From NCBI GenBank assembly GCA_964422365.1, contig CAYRAV010000011.1:1-64000 (forward strand): DNA of 64,000 nt. Reading direction: 5' to 3'. This stretch comes from CAYRAV01 sp964422365. GTDB lineage: Bacteria; Bacillota; Clostridia; Lachnospirales; Lachnospiraceae. This document shows positions 53,134-60,967 of the stretch, in pieces. Below the pieces are notes generated by a model. The model searched no databases and was not told where the DNA came from. It saw only the letters and a list, made by a program, of their open reading frames with translations. The translations under genes were made by a program, and so were the position numbers. Position 1 is the first letter of the stretch; each line of letters starts with the position of its first letter.

Positions 53134-53284
53134 GGAACTGTTAAGGAATAACTTTTCATATTGCTGTCTTTTTTGATAACACCACTTAAAAATCAGTTAC
53201 ATAGCCCGCTATGCACCTGATTTTTGAGTGGCACTCTTGAAAAAAATCCTGTGCACTATTTAAAAATTATTTCTTAACAATTCC
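53134..53284. repeat. family C miniature inverted-repeat element, copy 2 (151 bp)
   Basis: GGAACTGTTAAGGAATAAC and the complementary TTATTTCTTAACAATTCC are the ends. It is flanked by TTA on both sides (53131-53133, 53285-53287). The core ACATAGCCCGCTATG and arms (CTGATTTTTGAG) match copy 1 in the opposite orientation, and the length is identical. Confidence 0.8.
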
Positions 53285-53313
53285 TTACCTCATTGCATAT
53301 ATGAGAATAAAAA

Positions 53314-53356
53314 AACATCTATGGAACAAATAGTAAACTACTGTCCCACAGATGTT
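53314..53356 (-). terminator. rho-independent terminator
   Basis: AACATCT/AGATGTT ends an extended imperfect hairpin followed on the minus strand by TTTTTTA. It lies 150 bases past thiD, immediately after a 43-codon frame whose stop falls in the loop. Confidence 0.65.
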
Positions 53357-53469
53357 ATATTCACCATCTGCTGCCACATAATGCGGCCCGGCTTCATGGA
53401 TTCTGCTTTATCCATTGCCTGCTCAGTTTGTACTGTAAATTCATATGCAGTGCAAAGAGTATTATTCAT
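53338..53469 (-). CDS. possible small protein, 43 residues
   Basis: ATG 53469 opens 43 codons (MNNTLCTAYEFTVQTEQAMD, then KAESMKPGRIMWQQ) ending at TAG inside the terminator loop. The ribosome site is poor (AAGGAT, far upstream). The residue mix looks protein-like, and a terminator follows directly. It could equally be the relic of a longer gene after thiD. I do not recognise it. Confidence 0.3.
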   Translation of the reverse strand: MNNTLCTAYEFTVQTEQAMDKAESMKPGRIMWQQMVNITSVGQ

Positions 53470-53506
53470 ATGATATCAGATTTATCCTTCTTCGTCAATA
53501 TATTTT

Positions 53507-54286
53507 TTACAATCCAACCATATGATTAAGCGGACCGTTTCCTTTTCCCAGATTCAGATTATCTTTTAAGGCACTAGAAATATATTTTTTTGCATTTCCC
53601 ACACTTTCTTTCAAAGTATTTCCTATCGCAAGATTACTTGCAATTGCTGAAGATAATGTACATCCTGTTCCATGTGTATTAGGATTCTCTATTTTTTCAC
53701 CATAAAACCATGTAATTTCTCCTTTTTCATATAACAAATCATTTGCATCATTTAAGCTATGCCCTCCCTTTACCAAAACTGCTCCATTACACTTTTTAGA
53801 AATTATTTCAGCCGCACAAACCATATCCTGCATATTCTCTATTTTCATTCCGCTTAATACCTCTGCTTCTTGAATATTAGGAGTAATGATTGCCGCCAAA
53901 GGCAATAAATACTCTATCAACAACCGCTGTGCTTCCTCAGCCAGCAGTCTGCTTCCGCTTGTAGAAATCATAACCGGATCTAATACAATATTCTTTGCCT
54001 TATACTTTCTTAACTGTGCTGCAATTACTTTTATCAATCCACCAGAAGATACCATACCAATTTTTACTGCATCCGGAAAAATGTCCTCAAAAATACAAAA
54101 CAGTTGTTTTTCCAGAAAATCTTCTGCTACATCCATTACGCCATATACATTTGTTGTATTTTGTGCTGTTAATGCTGTAATGGCACTCATAGCATATAAT
54201 TTATGTGCTGTAATCGTCTTAATATCTGCTTGTATTCCTGCACCACCACTGCAATCACTTCCTGCAATTGTTAATACCTTTTTCAT
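53507..54286 (-). CDS. thiD: hydroxymethylpyrimidine (phosphate) kinase ThiD
   Basis: A 259-residue ribokinase-family enzyme that phosphorylates HMP and HMP-P for thiamine synthesis. GGTG precedes ATG 54286. TIAGSDCSGGAGIQADIKT is the substrate-binding start, VLDPVMISTSGS and VLVKGGH follow, and NTHGTGCTLSSAIAS is the anion hole with the catalytic Asn/Thr/Gly/Cys region. It follows thiE with a 231-base gap that holds a family F element and a family A end. No TPP riboswitch is recognisable upstream. Confidence 0.95.
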   Translation of the reverse strand: MKKVLTIAGSDCSGGAGIQADIKTITAHKLYAMSAITALTAQNTTNVYGVMDVAEDFLEKQLFCIFEDIFPDAVKIGMVSSGGLIKVIAAQLRKYKAKNIVLDPVMISTSGSRLLAEEAQRLLIEYLLPLAAIITPNIQEAEVLSGMKIENMQDMVCAAEIISKKCNGAVLVKGGHSLNDANDLLYEKGEITWFYGEKIENPNTHGTGCTLSSAIASNLAIGNTLKESVGNAKKYISSALKDNLNLGKGNGPLNHMVGL

Positions 54287-54300
54287 TATTTACACCAAAT

Positions 54301-54401
54301 CTGTCAATCACAAAACCACTTGTAATTGATAGACACAAACACAAGGGGTAAGAAATGTGTGTTTGCATATGTTCCCTTTCTTCTATTTTTCTTTTACCCT
54401 T
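54301..54401 (+). ncRNA. family F repeat with conserved RNA-like fold, copy 2
   Basis: CTGTCAAT/ATTGATAG stem, ACACAAACACAA, then AAGGGG-TAAG paired with CTTTTACCCTT across a pyrimidine-rich loop containing TTTGCATATGTTCC. It is related to 26463-26562 along its whole length. It is antisense to the thi genes. Confidence 0.4.
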
Positions 54402-54433
54402 TTCTCTATTTCCACTTTACTAATTGATTCCTG

Positions 54434-54447
54434 CTAAAGCGTGTTTA
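54434..54447. repeat. family A left-end remnant
   Basis: CTAAAGCGTGTTTA matches the family A terminus for 13 bases and is then lost. It lies between the family F element and thiE. Confidence 0.35.
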
Positions 54448-54517
54448 CTTCACCTACGACTGCTGCAAAAATCAAATATTTCACCAAATACTATATTCAA
54501 ACTTGATGTCCCACTGC

Positions 54518-55171
54518 TCACAGCAGAGTATTTGACTGAATTTTAAAAAATTCTTCCTTTAGTTCAACTGCTGCTTTTTTTATATCTTTTTGGGCAATTA
54601 CTGACGAAACTACTGCCAGTCCATTCACACCAACCCCCTCAAAATCTTTTACCCTATCTTTATTAATACCTCCAATCACTACAATAGGCATTGTTACCTT
54701 TTCTCTGATTTTTCTTAGTTCCTCCATCGTGACCGGCTTTGTGTCCTTTTTTGTATTTGTGGCATATATAGCACCCACACCAATATAATCCGCTCCATCT
54801 TTTTGTGCCTGTTCTGCCTCTTTCACTGTTCTTGCAGATACACCCATAATTTTTCCATTCCCTAATAAATTTCTCACAATATCCGCTGGCAAATCACTCT
54901 GTCCCACATGAACTCCGTCAGCATCCACCGCCAATGCAATGTCCACACGGTCATTAATAATAAATGGTACTTGATATTTATCTGTAATTTTTTTTACATT
55001 ACATGCAGTTTCATAAAAATCTTTTGAAGAACATTTCTTCTCTCTTAACTGTATCATTGTACAACCGCCTAATATTGCCTGTTCTACTGCCTCTTCAATA
55101 GTTTCTGTGCTCATCAAATCTCTGTCTGTACATAAATATAATGTATAATCTGTGTTTTTTTTATTCTTCAT
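54518..55171 (-). CDS. thiE: thiamine-phosphate synthase ThiE
   Basis: A 217-residue TIM-barrel enzyme joining HMP-PP and thiazole phosphate. ATG 55171 follows GAGG; a TTG one codon upstream is in frame. YLCTDRDL, TMIQLREKKCSSKDF, PFIINDRVDIALAVDADGVHVGQSDLP, IGVSARTVKEA-like MGVSARTV, and YIGVGAIYATNTKKDT are the binding motifs, and VVIGGIN ends the barrel. With only thiD and thiE here, the cell may salvage precursors; other thi genes would be elsewhere. It is 42 bases after the zinc-ribbon membrane protein gene and may be cotranscribed with it. Confidence 0.95.
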   Translation of the reverse strand: MKNKKNTDYTLYLCTDRDLMSTETIEEAVEQAILGGCTMIQLREKKCSSKDFYETACNVKKITDKYQVPFIINDRVDIALAVDADGVHVGQSDLPADIVRNLLGNGKIMGVSARTVKEAEQAQKDGADYIGVGAIYATNTKKDTKPVTMEELRKIREKVTMPIVVIGGINKDRVKDFEGVGVNGLAVVSSVIAQKDIKKAAVELKEEFFKIQSNTLL

Positions 55172-55213
55172 CAAACTCTAACCTCTTTTCTATCATTGTT
55201 TTTCCAAAACACC

Positions 55214-55900
55214 TTACAAATGCAGCCTTTTTTTCAACTCACCCAACATTTGTTCTCCCTGAAATACAAGAACGGCAGCCAAAAACAAAATACTAGAAGC
55301 TGCACACAACAAAGAGGGAAATACAATCGTTATCATACCAAATCCATAAAACAGAATAGGTACAATGCCAAATATACTGCCAAGAACAAGATAGATCAAA
55401 TAATCTTCCAATTCGCTGTATACAATTTTACTCATTACCATTATTCCCATCAATGCAGCCATACATGAAATCGGAACTACAAAATTAATGGACCAGCAGT
55501 TCCACCCCGTATAATAATCCCATATTATAGAAATAACGGATATAATAACTACCTGATATAATATATTTTTTCCTATGTTTTTCCGTTTTGCAAAAATAAA
55601 AAAAAGCATTACCCAGAAGCATACAATTCCTGCCAGTACAATCCACGCCCATATTATATCTGGTGTAAATAATAAGTTCAAAAAAAATGTAACTACAACT
55701 ACTGCAATAGAAAGAAATACCATAATCTTGAAAAACATATGATATTTTTCATATATAGTAGGTATATACGGAAAAATATCTTCCTGTTCGGTTTTTCTTT
55801 TATTTTCTGCCGTTTCTACCTCTTTTAATTCTCTTTGGCATAATGGACAGTAACTTCTGTTTCCTAATACTGTTGTTTTACACTTCACACAATATTTCAT
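55214..55900 (-). CDS. zinc-ribbon membrane protein (DUF6320-like)
   Basis: A 228-residue protein of unknown function. GAGGG precedes ATG 55900. An N-terminal zinc ribbon (YCVKCKTTV, SYCPLCQREL) is followed by a charged linker and six hydrophobic helices (MVFLSIAVVVVTFFLNLL onward). The C-terminus is short and basic. It follows the acyltransferase gene by 9 bases, and this esterase-acyltransferase-membrane trio recurs in clostridia as I recall it. A role in membrane or surface lipid modification is possible. Confidence 0.75.
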   Translation of the reverse strand: MKYCVKCKTTVLGNRSYCPLCQRELKEVETAENKRKTEQEDIFPYIPTIYEKYHMFFKIMVFLSIAVVVVTFFLNLLFTPDIIWAWIVLAGIVCFWVMLFFIFAKRKNIGKNILYQVVIISVISIIWDYYTGWNCWSINFVVPISCMAALMGIMVMSKIVYSELEDYLIYLVLGSIFGIVPILFYGFGMITIVFPSLLCAASSILFLAAVLVFQGEQMLGELKKRLHL

Positions 55901-55909
55901 GCTTTTCCC

Positions 55910-57205
55910 TCATTCCTCTTCCCACTGATTTGTTACAATTTCTACAGCAATACCACGGCTGGTTAATTTTCGAAAAAAATTCTTTTCCAACTCTGTACTC
56001 ACAAATGGTGATGTAAAACTCATTGTTATGTTATCTCCAAAAGAACACATGCAAACCTGAGATTTTGATGTGCTTATGAATACATCAAACAAATGAATGT
56101 ATTGTTCTAATTGTCTTGGCATACTAACTTTTCCTATATTAGAAATTGCAAATGTATATTTTCTTTCTGAAACTTGGTATCCAATCCACATAAAAAAATC
56201 TTTTATAACCAAAGGCACCACTCTTGCAAAAGGGTTTCTCTCTAAACTCCCCAAAGCATATAATCTTTCTCTTAATTTTTCTTCTGTCAATTCATTTTTA
56301 AAACATTCTTCTACCTTTTCTATAATGTCTTCAAATTCTCCTGAATTTTTTTCAAAATCATATACAACATCTATTGTACCAAAAAAATTCCGTGCTGATT
56401 CTGATTTGAAATAATTTCTTAGATTCACAGGAACCACTATGCCAACCGGATTTTTTTTATCCCGCACCGTCATAAATTCACCAATCGATTCAATCAGTAG
56501 TGCAGTTAAAAATACAGTAATTGTTGTATGATATTCTTCCACAGCCTCCTTTAATCTTTTTAAGGAAAATGTTCCACGAATAACTTTCATTCTATACTCT
56601 GACAGTTTGGTTCCTCTAATCTTATAGGCATTATATTTTTTTTCAACCTTTTGTTTCTGTTTGCTTTTGTTTTTTCTTTTTTTTTCATAATAACGGTCGA
56701 AACTATCATCTACTTTCTGCATGGTAGACGCATCATAATCTAACGAAATTTCCTGTCCTCTTAATTCTTTTTCATGAAGCAATAAAAGATAATGGTACAC
56801 CAATGTTCGCAAAAAAGCCAGTGCCCCTGTTCCATCTGTCAGGGAATGGTACACTTCCAAATTAATCCTTCTTTTATAATATGAAACATCAAATAATAAA
56901 CTTTTTTTATTTGGATCATATAAAGGTGCACAGGGTTCTCTATTTTCTATATGAACAATGGCCTTTCTCTCACTATTTTCTAAATAATACCAGAACAAAC
57001 CTCTGCGCATTACTGTTTGAAAAACCGGAAATTCTTTTAAGGTATCATTTAATGCCTTCTGCAATTTTTCTTCCTTTACCTCTTCGTTTAGTTCACATAC
57101 AAAACGAAATACTTTTGTATCCTGCTTTTTTGTCGTTGCCGGAAATATTTTTGCAGCATTGTCCAAACGAATCCATTGGGCATTTTTTTTCTTATTTTTC
57201 ATCAT
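55910..57205 (-). CDS. condensation/alcohol-acetyltransferase-like acyltransferase
   Basis: A 431-residue protein of the CoA-dependent acyltransferase superfamily. ATG 57205 (or 57202) follows GGAGG inside the end of the esterase gene. The longer frame to 57340 is only the esterase gene read in another frame. The N-terminal WIRLDNAAKIFPAT and FRFVCELNEEV strands are typical of the AATase group. The catalytic HxxxDG motif is YHSLTDGTGALAFL. PVGIVVPVNLRNYF and an ISNIGKV C-terminal motif follow. The acyl donor and acceptor are unknown. It overlaps the esterase gene by 14 bases. Confidence 0.8.
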   Translation of the reverse strand: MMKNKKKNAQWIRLDNAAKIFPATTKKQDTKVFRFVCELNEEVKEEKLQKALNDTLKEFPVFQTVMRRGLFWYYLENSERKAIVHIENREPCAPLYDPNKKSLLFDVSYYKRRINLEVYHSLTDGTGALAFLRTLVYHYLLLLHEKELRGQEISLDYDASTMQKVDDSFDRYYEKKRKNKSKQKQKVEKKYNAYKIRGTKLSEYRMKVIRGTFSLKRLKEAVEEYHTTITVFLTALLIESIGEFMTVRDKKNPVGIVVPVNLRNYFKSESARNFFGTIDVVYDFEKNSGEFEDIIEKVEECFKNELTEEKLRERLYALGSLERNPFARVVPLVIKDFFMWIGYQVSERKYTFAISNIGKVSMPRQLEQYIHLFDVFISTSKSQVCMCSFGDNITMSFTSPFVSTELEKNFFRKLTSRGIAVEIVTNQWEEE

Positions 57206-58139
57206 CTTCTTCCTCCATGTTTCCGTTAACAAATTTTTTAATCCAGCTGCAGCATTTTCTAACCGGCTTATATTTATGTGAAAGCGAAAAAAAACCATGT
57301 AATACATCTGATACCCGGTAAGTAACAACTTCATTGCCAAATTCTTTTAATTTTTCTCCATAAGCCTCCCCTTCATCACGTAACGGATCAAATTCAGCAG
57401 TAATAATCATTGTTTTTGGCTGATTAGATAAATCCTCCGCAAGCAGGGGTGCAAAGTATGGATTTTCTCTATCTGCTTCTGTTCTTCCATACATATCCAT
57501 ATAATCACACAATTTTTTTATCGTCAATAGATAATCTGTTCCATTTTCCCGAATAGATTCAAATGGCGAATTTTCTGTAAAATCATTATTAACAGCAGGA
57601 TAAATCAATACCTGCCTCTTAGGCAGAAACTCCCCTCTATCTCTTGCCATAATAGATAGTGCAGCTGCCAGATTGCCTCCTGCACTATCCCCAATTAATG
57701 TAATCTGTTCCTGACTAATTCCAAAAAACTCCTCTGAATGAGCAAAAATATCTTTTGCCACATAATAACAATCCTCTAAGCCGCATGGAAATGGATGTTC
57801 TGGTGCCAGACGATAATCAACAGACACAACATTGCAGCCTGTTGTGCTTGATAAATTTGCACATACATTATTATAACTGTCAATATTTCCTGTAACCCAG
57901 CCGCCTCCATGAAAGAAAAGCAGAATAGGTCTTATCTTTTCATCCACTGAAAAGATTCGTACCGGAATTTCGTGATTTTCAAATACGACTTTATGGTCCC
58001 ACGTTTTATAAAATGGTTTTAAATAATATGGATGTGTGATATTTTCCACTTTCCTAACCAGTTTATAATTCTTCTTCAGATTAATGTCCGGATAGGAAAG
58101 TGCCTTTAATGCTCTTTGCATTGCTTTATTTAATGCCAT
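57192..58139 (-). CDS. alpha/beta hydrolase, hormone-sensitive-lipase family
   Basis: A 315-residue esterase or lipase, probably cytoplasmic. GGAGG precedes ATG 58139. The oxyanion motif is FFHGGGWVTG; the nucleophile elbow is LIGDSAGGNLAAAL, the acid is in TAEFDPLRDEG and the histidine in VLHGFFSL. VDYRLAPEHPFPCGLEDC is family-typical. It overlaps the acyltransferase gene and heads the trio, so the pair may make and break the same ester. Confidence 0.9.
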   Translation of the reverse strand: MALNKAMQRALKALSYPDINLKKNYKLVRKVENITHPYYLKPFYKTWDHKVVFENHEIPVRIFSVDEKIRPILLFFHGGGWVTGNIDSYNNVCANLSSTTGCNVVSVDYRLAPEHPFPCGLEDCYYVAKDIFAHSEEFFGISQEQITLIGDSAGGNLAAALSIMARDRGEFLPKRQVLIYPAVNNDFTENSPFESIRENGTDYLLTIKKLCDYMDMYGRTEADRENPYFAPLLAEDLSNQPKTMIITAEFDPLRDEGEAYGEKLKEFGNEVVTYRVSDVLHGFFSLSHKYKPVRKCCSWIKKFVNGNMEEEDDEK

Positions 58140-58190
58140 AAAACTCCTCCATTAAATATAATTTTTAGCCAACGTTGAACTACAGCAAAA

Positions 58191-58240
58191 AACGAATTGT
58201 TATACCAGATTATAACAATCTGTTCATACAACAATTCGTT
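58191..58240 (-). terminator. rho-independent terminator of mecA
   Basis: AACGAATTGTT/AACAATTCGTT stem with an inner CAGATT/AATCTG hairpin, followed on the minus strand by TTTTTTGC, about 40 bases past the mecA stop. Confidence 0.75.
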
Positions 58241-58281
58241 CATTTTTTCATTACTCCGCCAATGCGGTTCTATTCACACAT

Positions 58282-58932
58282 CTATATAGACTGTATCAAA
58301 TTTACCGCTTTTTTTCTAATCATGCATTGATAATGTTCTTCCATATACATTATCCTTACATTCTGACTTGATATAAATGTACCAAACTCACTTGCCATCT
58401 GCTCCACAAATTCAAATTCCTTTTTTGTCAATTTTCCTTTGCGTAATAACAAATAATATTTATCTGCCTCTGTATCTTTATATAATCTGCTTTTAATCGG
58501 CTTACTAATCTTAATATTGTTACAAAAAGACTCCAACAGATCAAATTTTTCAAAACAATAAATATAAGAATCTACACCTTTATTTCCTTTTTCTTTTCTC
58601 TGATTTTCTTCCATAAACTGACCTGCAAGATCATCTAACACTTTATTGCCGCTCATAATCTGCTCTATCACATTTCTTACATTATCTTCCGCTTTTTCTG
58701 AAAAAGTAATCGCAAGTCCATTATCGGGAAGAACAGCAATCTGCATTGCCAGCATGCCGCTTTTAGATTCATACCCCACTTCTTCCTTTGCCTGCTCCAC
58801 AATTGTTTCTAAAAAACCATGAACCTTTTCTTTATCTGTCAGAAAATCTTTTGTTTCCAAACCATATTCTCTCATATCATCTTCTGTTAAAAGACAGCAT
58901 ACAGTATCTTCATCAATTCTTTGAAATTTCAT
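58282..58932 (-). CDS. mecA: adaptor protein MecA
   Basis: A 216-residue adaptor that delivers substrates to the ClpC-ClpP protease. MKFQRIDEDTVCCLLTEDDMREYGL is the substrate-binding N-domain start. The middle is charged and loop-like. The C-terminal ClpC-binding domain has YIYCFEKFDLLESFCNNI, DKYYLLLRKGKLTKKEFEFVEQMASEFG and a basic end. The ribosome site is modest (GAAAGAG). It sits between the M23 peptidase and esterase genes with its own terminator. Confidence 0.85.
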   Translation of the reverse strand: MKFQRIDEDTVCCLLTEDDMREYGLETKDFLTDKEKVHGFLETIVEQAKEEVGYESKSGMLAMQIAVLPDNGLAITFSEKAEDNVRNVIEQIMSGNKVLDDLAGQFMEENQRKEKGNKGVDSYIYCFEKFDLLESFCNNIKISKPIKSRLYKDTEADKYYLLLRKGKLTKKEFEFVEQMASEFGTFISSQNVRIMYMEEHYQCMIRKKAVNLIQSI

Positions 58933-59206
58933 CTGTAAATCACTCTTTCTATCATCATTTTGTAACCATTCATAATCTGCCTAAAACCCTATTGGGACTA
59001 TAAATTCATAATCAAACAAACGTTTTATACGGCATCTGTCTTATGAATAGTTACTTCATTTTTACAATTACTTAAATTAATTTTAATTACACTCTAGTAT
59101 AACACATTTTTTTAAGAATACTAGTGGAATCTTTCTAAAATTCTTATTAAAACATCAATTTTGGTTAATTTTTATGTTTTTCCATACTTATTGTTTATGT
59201 CAAATG

Positions 59207-60298
59207 TTAATTATTTTCATTTTTTTTGGCTTTATAAGCCTCCACTGCCGGGTCTGTCATCTGATAAATGCGAAACCATTCCTTCGTTTCTAAATCCTTT
59301 TTTGTTTCTGAACGGTTTTTTAGTAAAAATTTTACAATTGGATAAGGGTCAATCCATATTTCATTTTCTCCTTCTTTCTGAGATTCATTAAATATAATCT
59401 GAATTCCAAAATGTAGATGCGGGGTCGAAATATTATTTACATTTTCCTGTGTGCTATATCCTGTATGTCCTAAATATCCAATTACATCCCCCGCTGTTAC
59501 AATACTACCTTCTTCTAACGATTTGCAATAAGGAAAGTTTTGTCTTAAATGTGCATAATAGTAATATCTTTTTCTATCAAAACTCCTAATTCCAATTCTC
59601 CATCCGCCATACTGATTCCAGCCAAGTGCTTCTACTACTCCTGATTCTACTGCAATAATAGGTGTACCCGTCTGCCCCATCATATCATGCCCTAAATGTC
59701 TTCTTTTATATCCATAACTTCTTGACACACCAAAATCATCATAATCACTATATTCAAAACCTTTCGCAATAGGAGAAAATCCTTTTAATCCATAATTTTC
59801 TACCCAGTCTATTGTGTCCTCATTTTCTTTGTTTTGCTGAATTTTATACTGTCCTATTAATCCTCCTAATACCGCTGTATATGCTTCATAATAATAATCA
59901 AAGTACTTTAGATTTTTTTTCAGACTTTCTATGCTAATATTTCCTTCTTTCCATTGTGCCGCAACAGAATCCATTTCTTCATATACTGTTTTACTGTTGT
60001 CAAAATTTCCGCCTGTTTTCGCTGCTGTATATGCTAATATCATAATCCAGTCAATAGGTTTTTCTGTTTCATGAAGTTCTATATCATATTGATATGCTTT
60101 TTCTAATGCATCACAAGTCACATTAAAATCCACCCATTGTATGTAATCTTTTTGTTCTGTTATGGTATCCTCTGTTTCTTTTTGCTCTATTTTTACAAAC
60201 ATTGTGATAAGCAATAAAAAAAGAAAGAAAAGCTCCATTAAAATTCCCTTTTGGAGCTTGCTTAGTTTTTTCCATATCAGCCAATCTATCTTTTTCAT
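59207..60298 (-). CDS. membrane-anchored M23 (LytM) peptidase
   Basis: A 363-residue wall endopeptidase or regulator. ATG 60298 follows GAGG; the longer frame to 60421 runs into a B-type repeat. One N-terminal helix (ILMELFFLFLLLITMFV) anchors it. An extracellular domain of about 180 residues (YEEMDSVAAQWKEGNISIE) precedes the LytM domain: RHLGHDMMGQTGTPIIAVESG with the zinc His and Asp, YYYAHLRQNF, and STPHLHFGIQI with HxH. All zinc ligands are present, so it is likely active. Its place next to mecA suggests nothing specific. Confidence 0.9.
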   Translation of the reverse strand: MKKIDWLIWKKLSKLQKGILMELFFLFLLLITMFVKIEQKETEDTITEQKDYIQWVDFNVTCDALEKAYQYDIELHETEKPIDWIMILAYTAAKTGGNFDNSKTVYEEMDSVAAQWKEGNISIESLKKNLKYFDYYYEAYTAVLGGLIGQYKIQQNKENEDTIDWVENYGLKGFSPIAKGFEYSDYDDFGVSRSYGYKRRHLGHDMMGQTGTPIIAVESGVVEALGWNQYGGWRIGIRSFDRKRYYYYAHLRQNFPYCKSLEEGSIVTAGDVIGYLGHTGYSTQENVNNISTPHLHFGIQIIFNESQKEGENEIWIDPYPIVKFLLKNRSETKKDLETKEWFRIYQMTDPAVEAYKAKKNENN

Positions 60299-60392
60299 GG
60301 ATAACCTCAACATATCTTTTTCAATCATTTTATGCAATATCTTTATAAAAAATGTGTAACTGTTACAAAAGTACATGTACAATCTACTCTTA

Positions 60393-60449
60393 TTAAGCGG
60401 GCATCCATATACACTTTGCATAATTGTTTCTGCATGGCTGAACTGTTAC
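60393..60449. repeat. family B right end
   Basis: TATACACTTTGCATAATTG and TTCTGCATGGCTGAACTGTT reproduce the B right end. A GTAACTGTTACAAAAG segment at 60357 may be the eroded left end. It lies between the divergent M23 peptidase and small-protein genes. Confidence 0.55.
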
Positions 60450-60477
60450 TGAAATTTATGTATATGATATCTTTTTG

Positions 60478-60506
60478 ATGACATTTTACAACTTATATGT
60501 TATAAT
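60478..60506 (+). promoter_or_regulatory. predicted sigma-A promoter of the small coiled-coil gene
   Basis: ATGACA, 17 bases, consensus TATAAT. The start would be about 23 bases before ATG 60536. Confidence 0.65.
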
Positions 60507-60535
60507 AGAATAACAACAGTAAATGGGGGATGTGT

Positions 60536-60802
60536 ATGGAATCTGTAAAAATGGAAATCAAATTTTTAGTAGCTGGCAGTCTTCCTAGTAATGAAGTACT
60601 GGTAAACGAGTTTAAAGAGCGTTTTGAAAAAAGTTGTACTTCTAACTCCCGTTTGGCTATTATTTCTGAAATCAACTGCCAAAACAGTATCGAGAGATTA
60701 CAGGATAGTCAAACGGATATCAAAAAATTACAAGATGAGGTTACACGCCTTCGCAACATTATTTCTAAAATAAAATCATGTGTTAATGATGAAAATCTTT
60801 AG
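60536..60802 (+). CDS. small coiled-coil protein of unknown function
   Basis: An 88-residue cytoplasmic protein. ATG 60536 follows GGGGG with six-base spacing; an ATG two codons upstream overlaps the ribosome site. The N-terminal half (EIKFLVAGSLPSNEVLVNEFKERF) is mixed; the C-terminal half (IERLQDSQTDIKKLQDEV, TRLRNIISKI) has heptad spacing typical of a coiled coil. I do not recognise a family; it is too short and divergent to call ZapA-like. A strong promoter and a very stable terminator show it is expressed as its own unit. Confidence 0.75.
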   Translation: MESVKMEIKFLVAGSLPSNEVLVNEFKERFEKSCTSNSRLAIISEINCQNSIERLQDSQTDIKKLQDEVTRLRNIISKIKSCVNDENL

Positions 60803-60846
60803 AACAAATGCGAAACTCTATCATAACATTTTATAACAATGTTATA

Positions 60847-60890
60847 ACAAAAACTATTATAATTTCCATTATAATAGTTTTTGTTTTTTC
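60847..60890 (+). terminator. strong rho-independent terminator
   Basis: A perfect 17-bp stem (ACAAAAACTATTATAAT and complement) with loop TTCC, then TTTTTC. The stem has complementary AAAAA/TTTTT ends, so it may also stop the convergent nuclease gene. Confidence 0.85.
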
Positions 60891-60967
60891 TTGCATTTAT
60901 AGACAGTTAACCATCTGACTTTACCAAACGATCTACAGCTTATTGTTTGTTATAAAAAATATCTTTA

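Noticed and set aside
54287..54517. TPP riboswitch near the thi genes
   Set aside because: No conserved CTGAGA-type core or paired arms were found in the thiE-thiD gap or before thiE; the gap holds a family F element instead.
55196..55468. 90-codon plus-strand frame
   Set aside because: Antisense to the zinc-ribbon membrane protein; no ribosome site.
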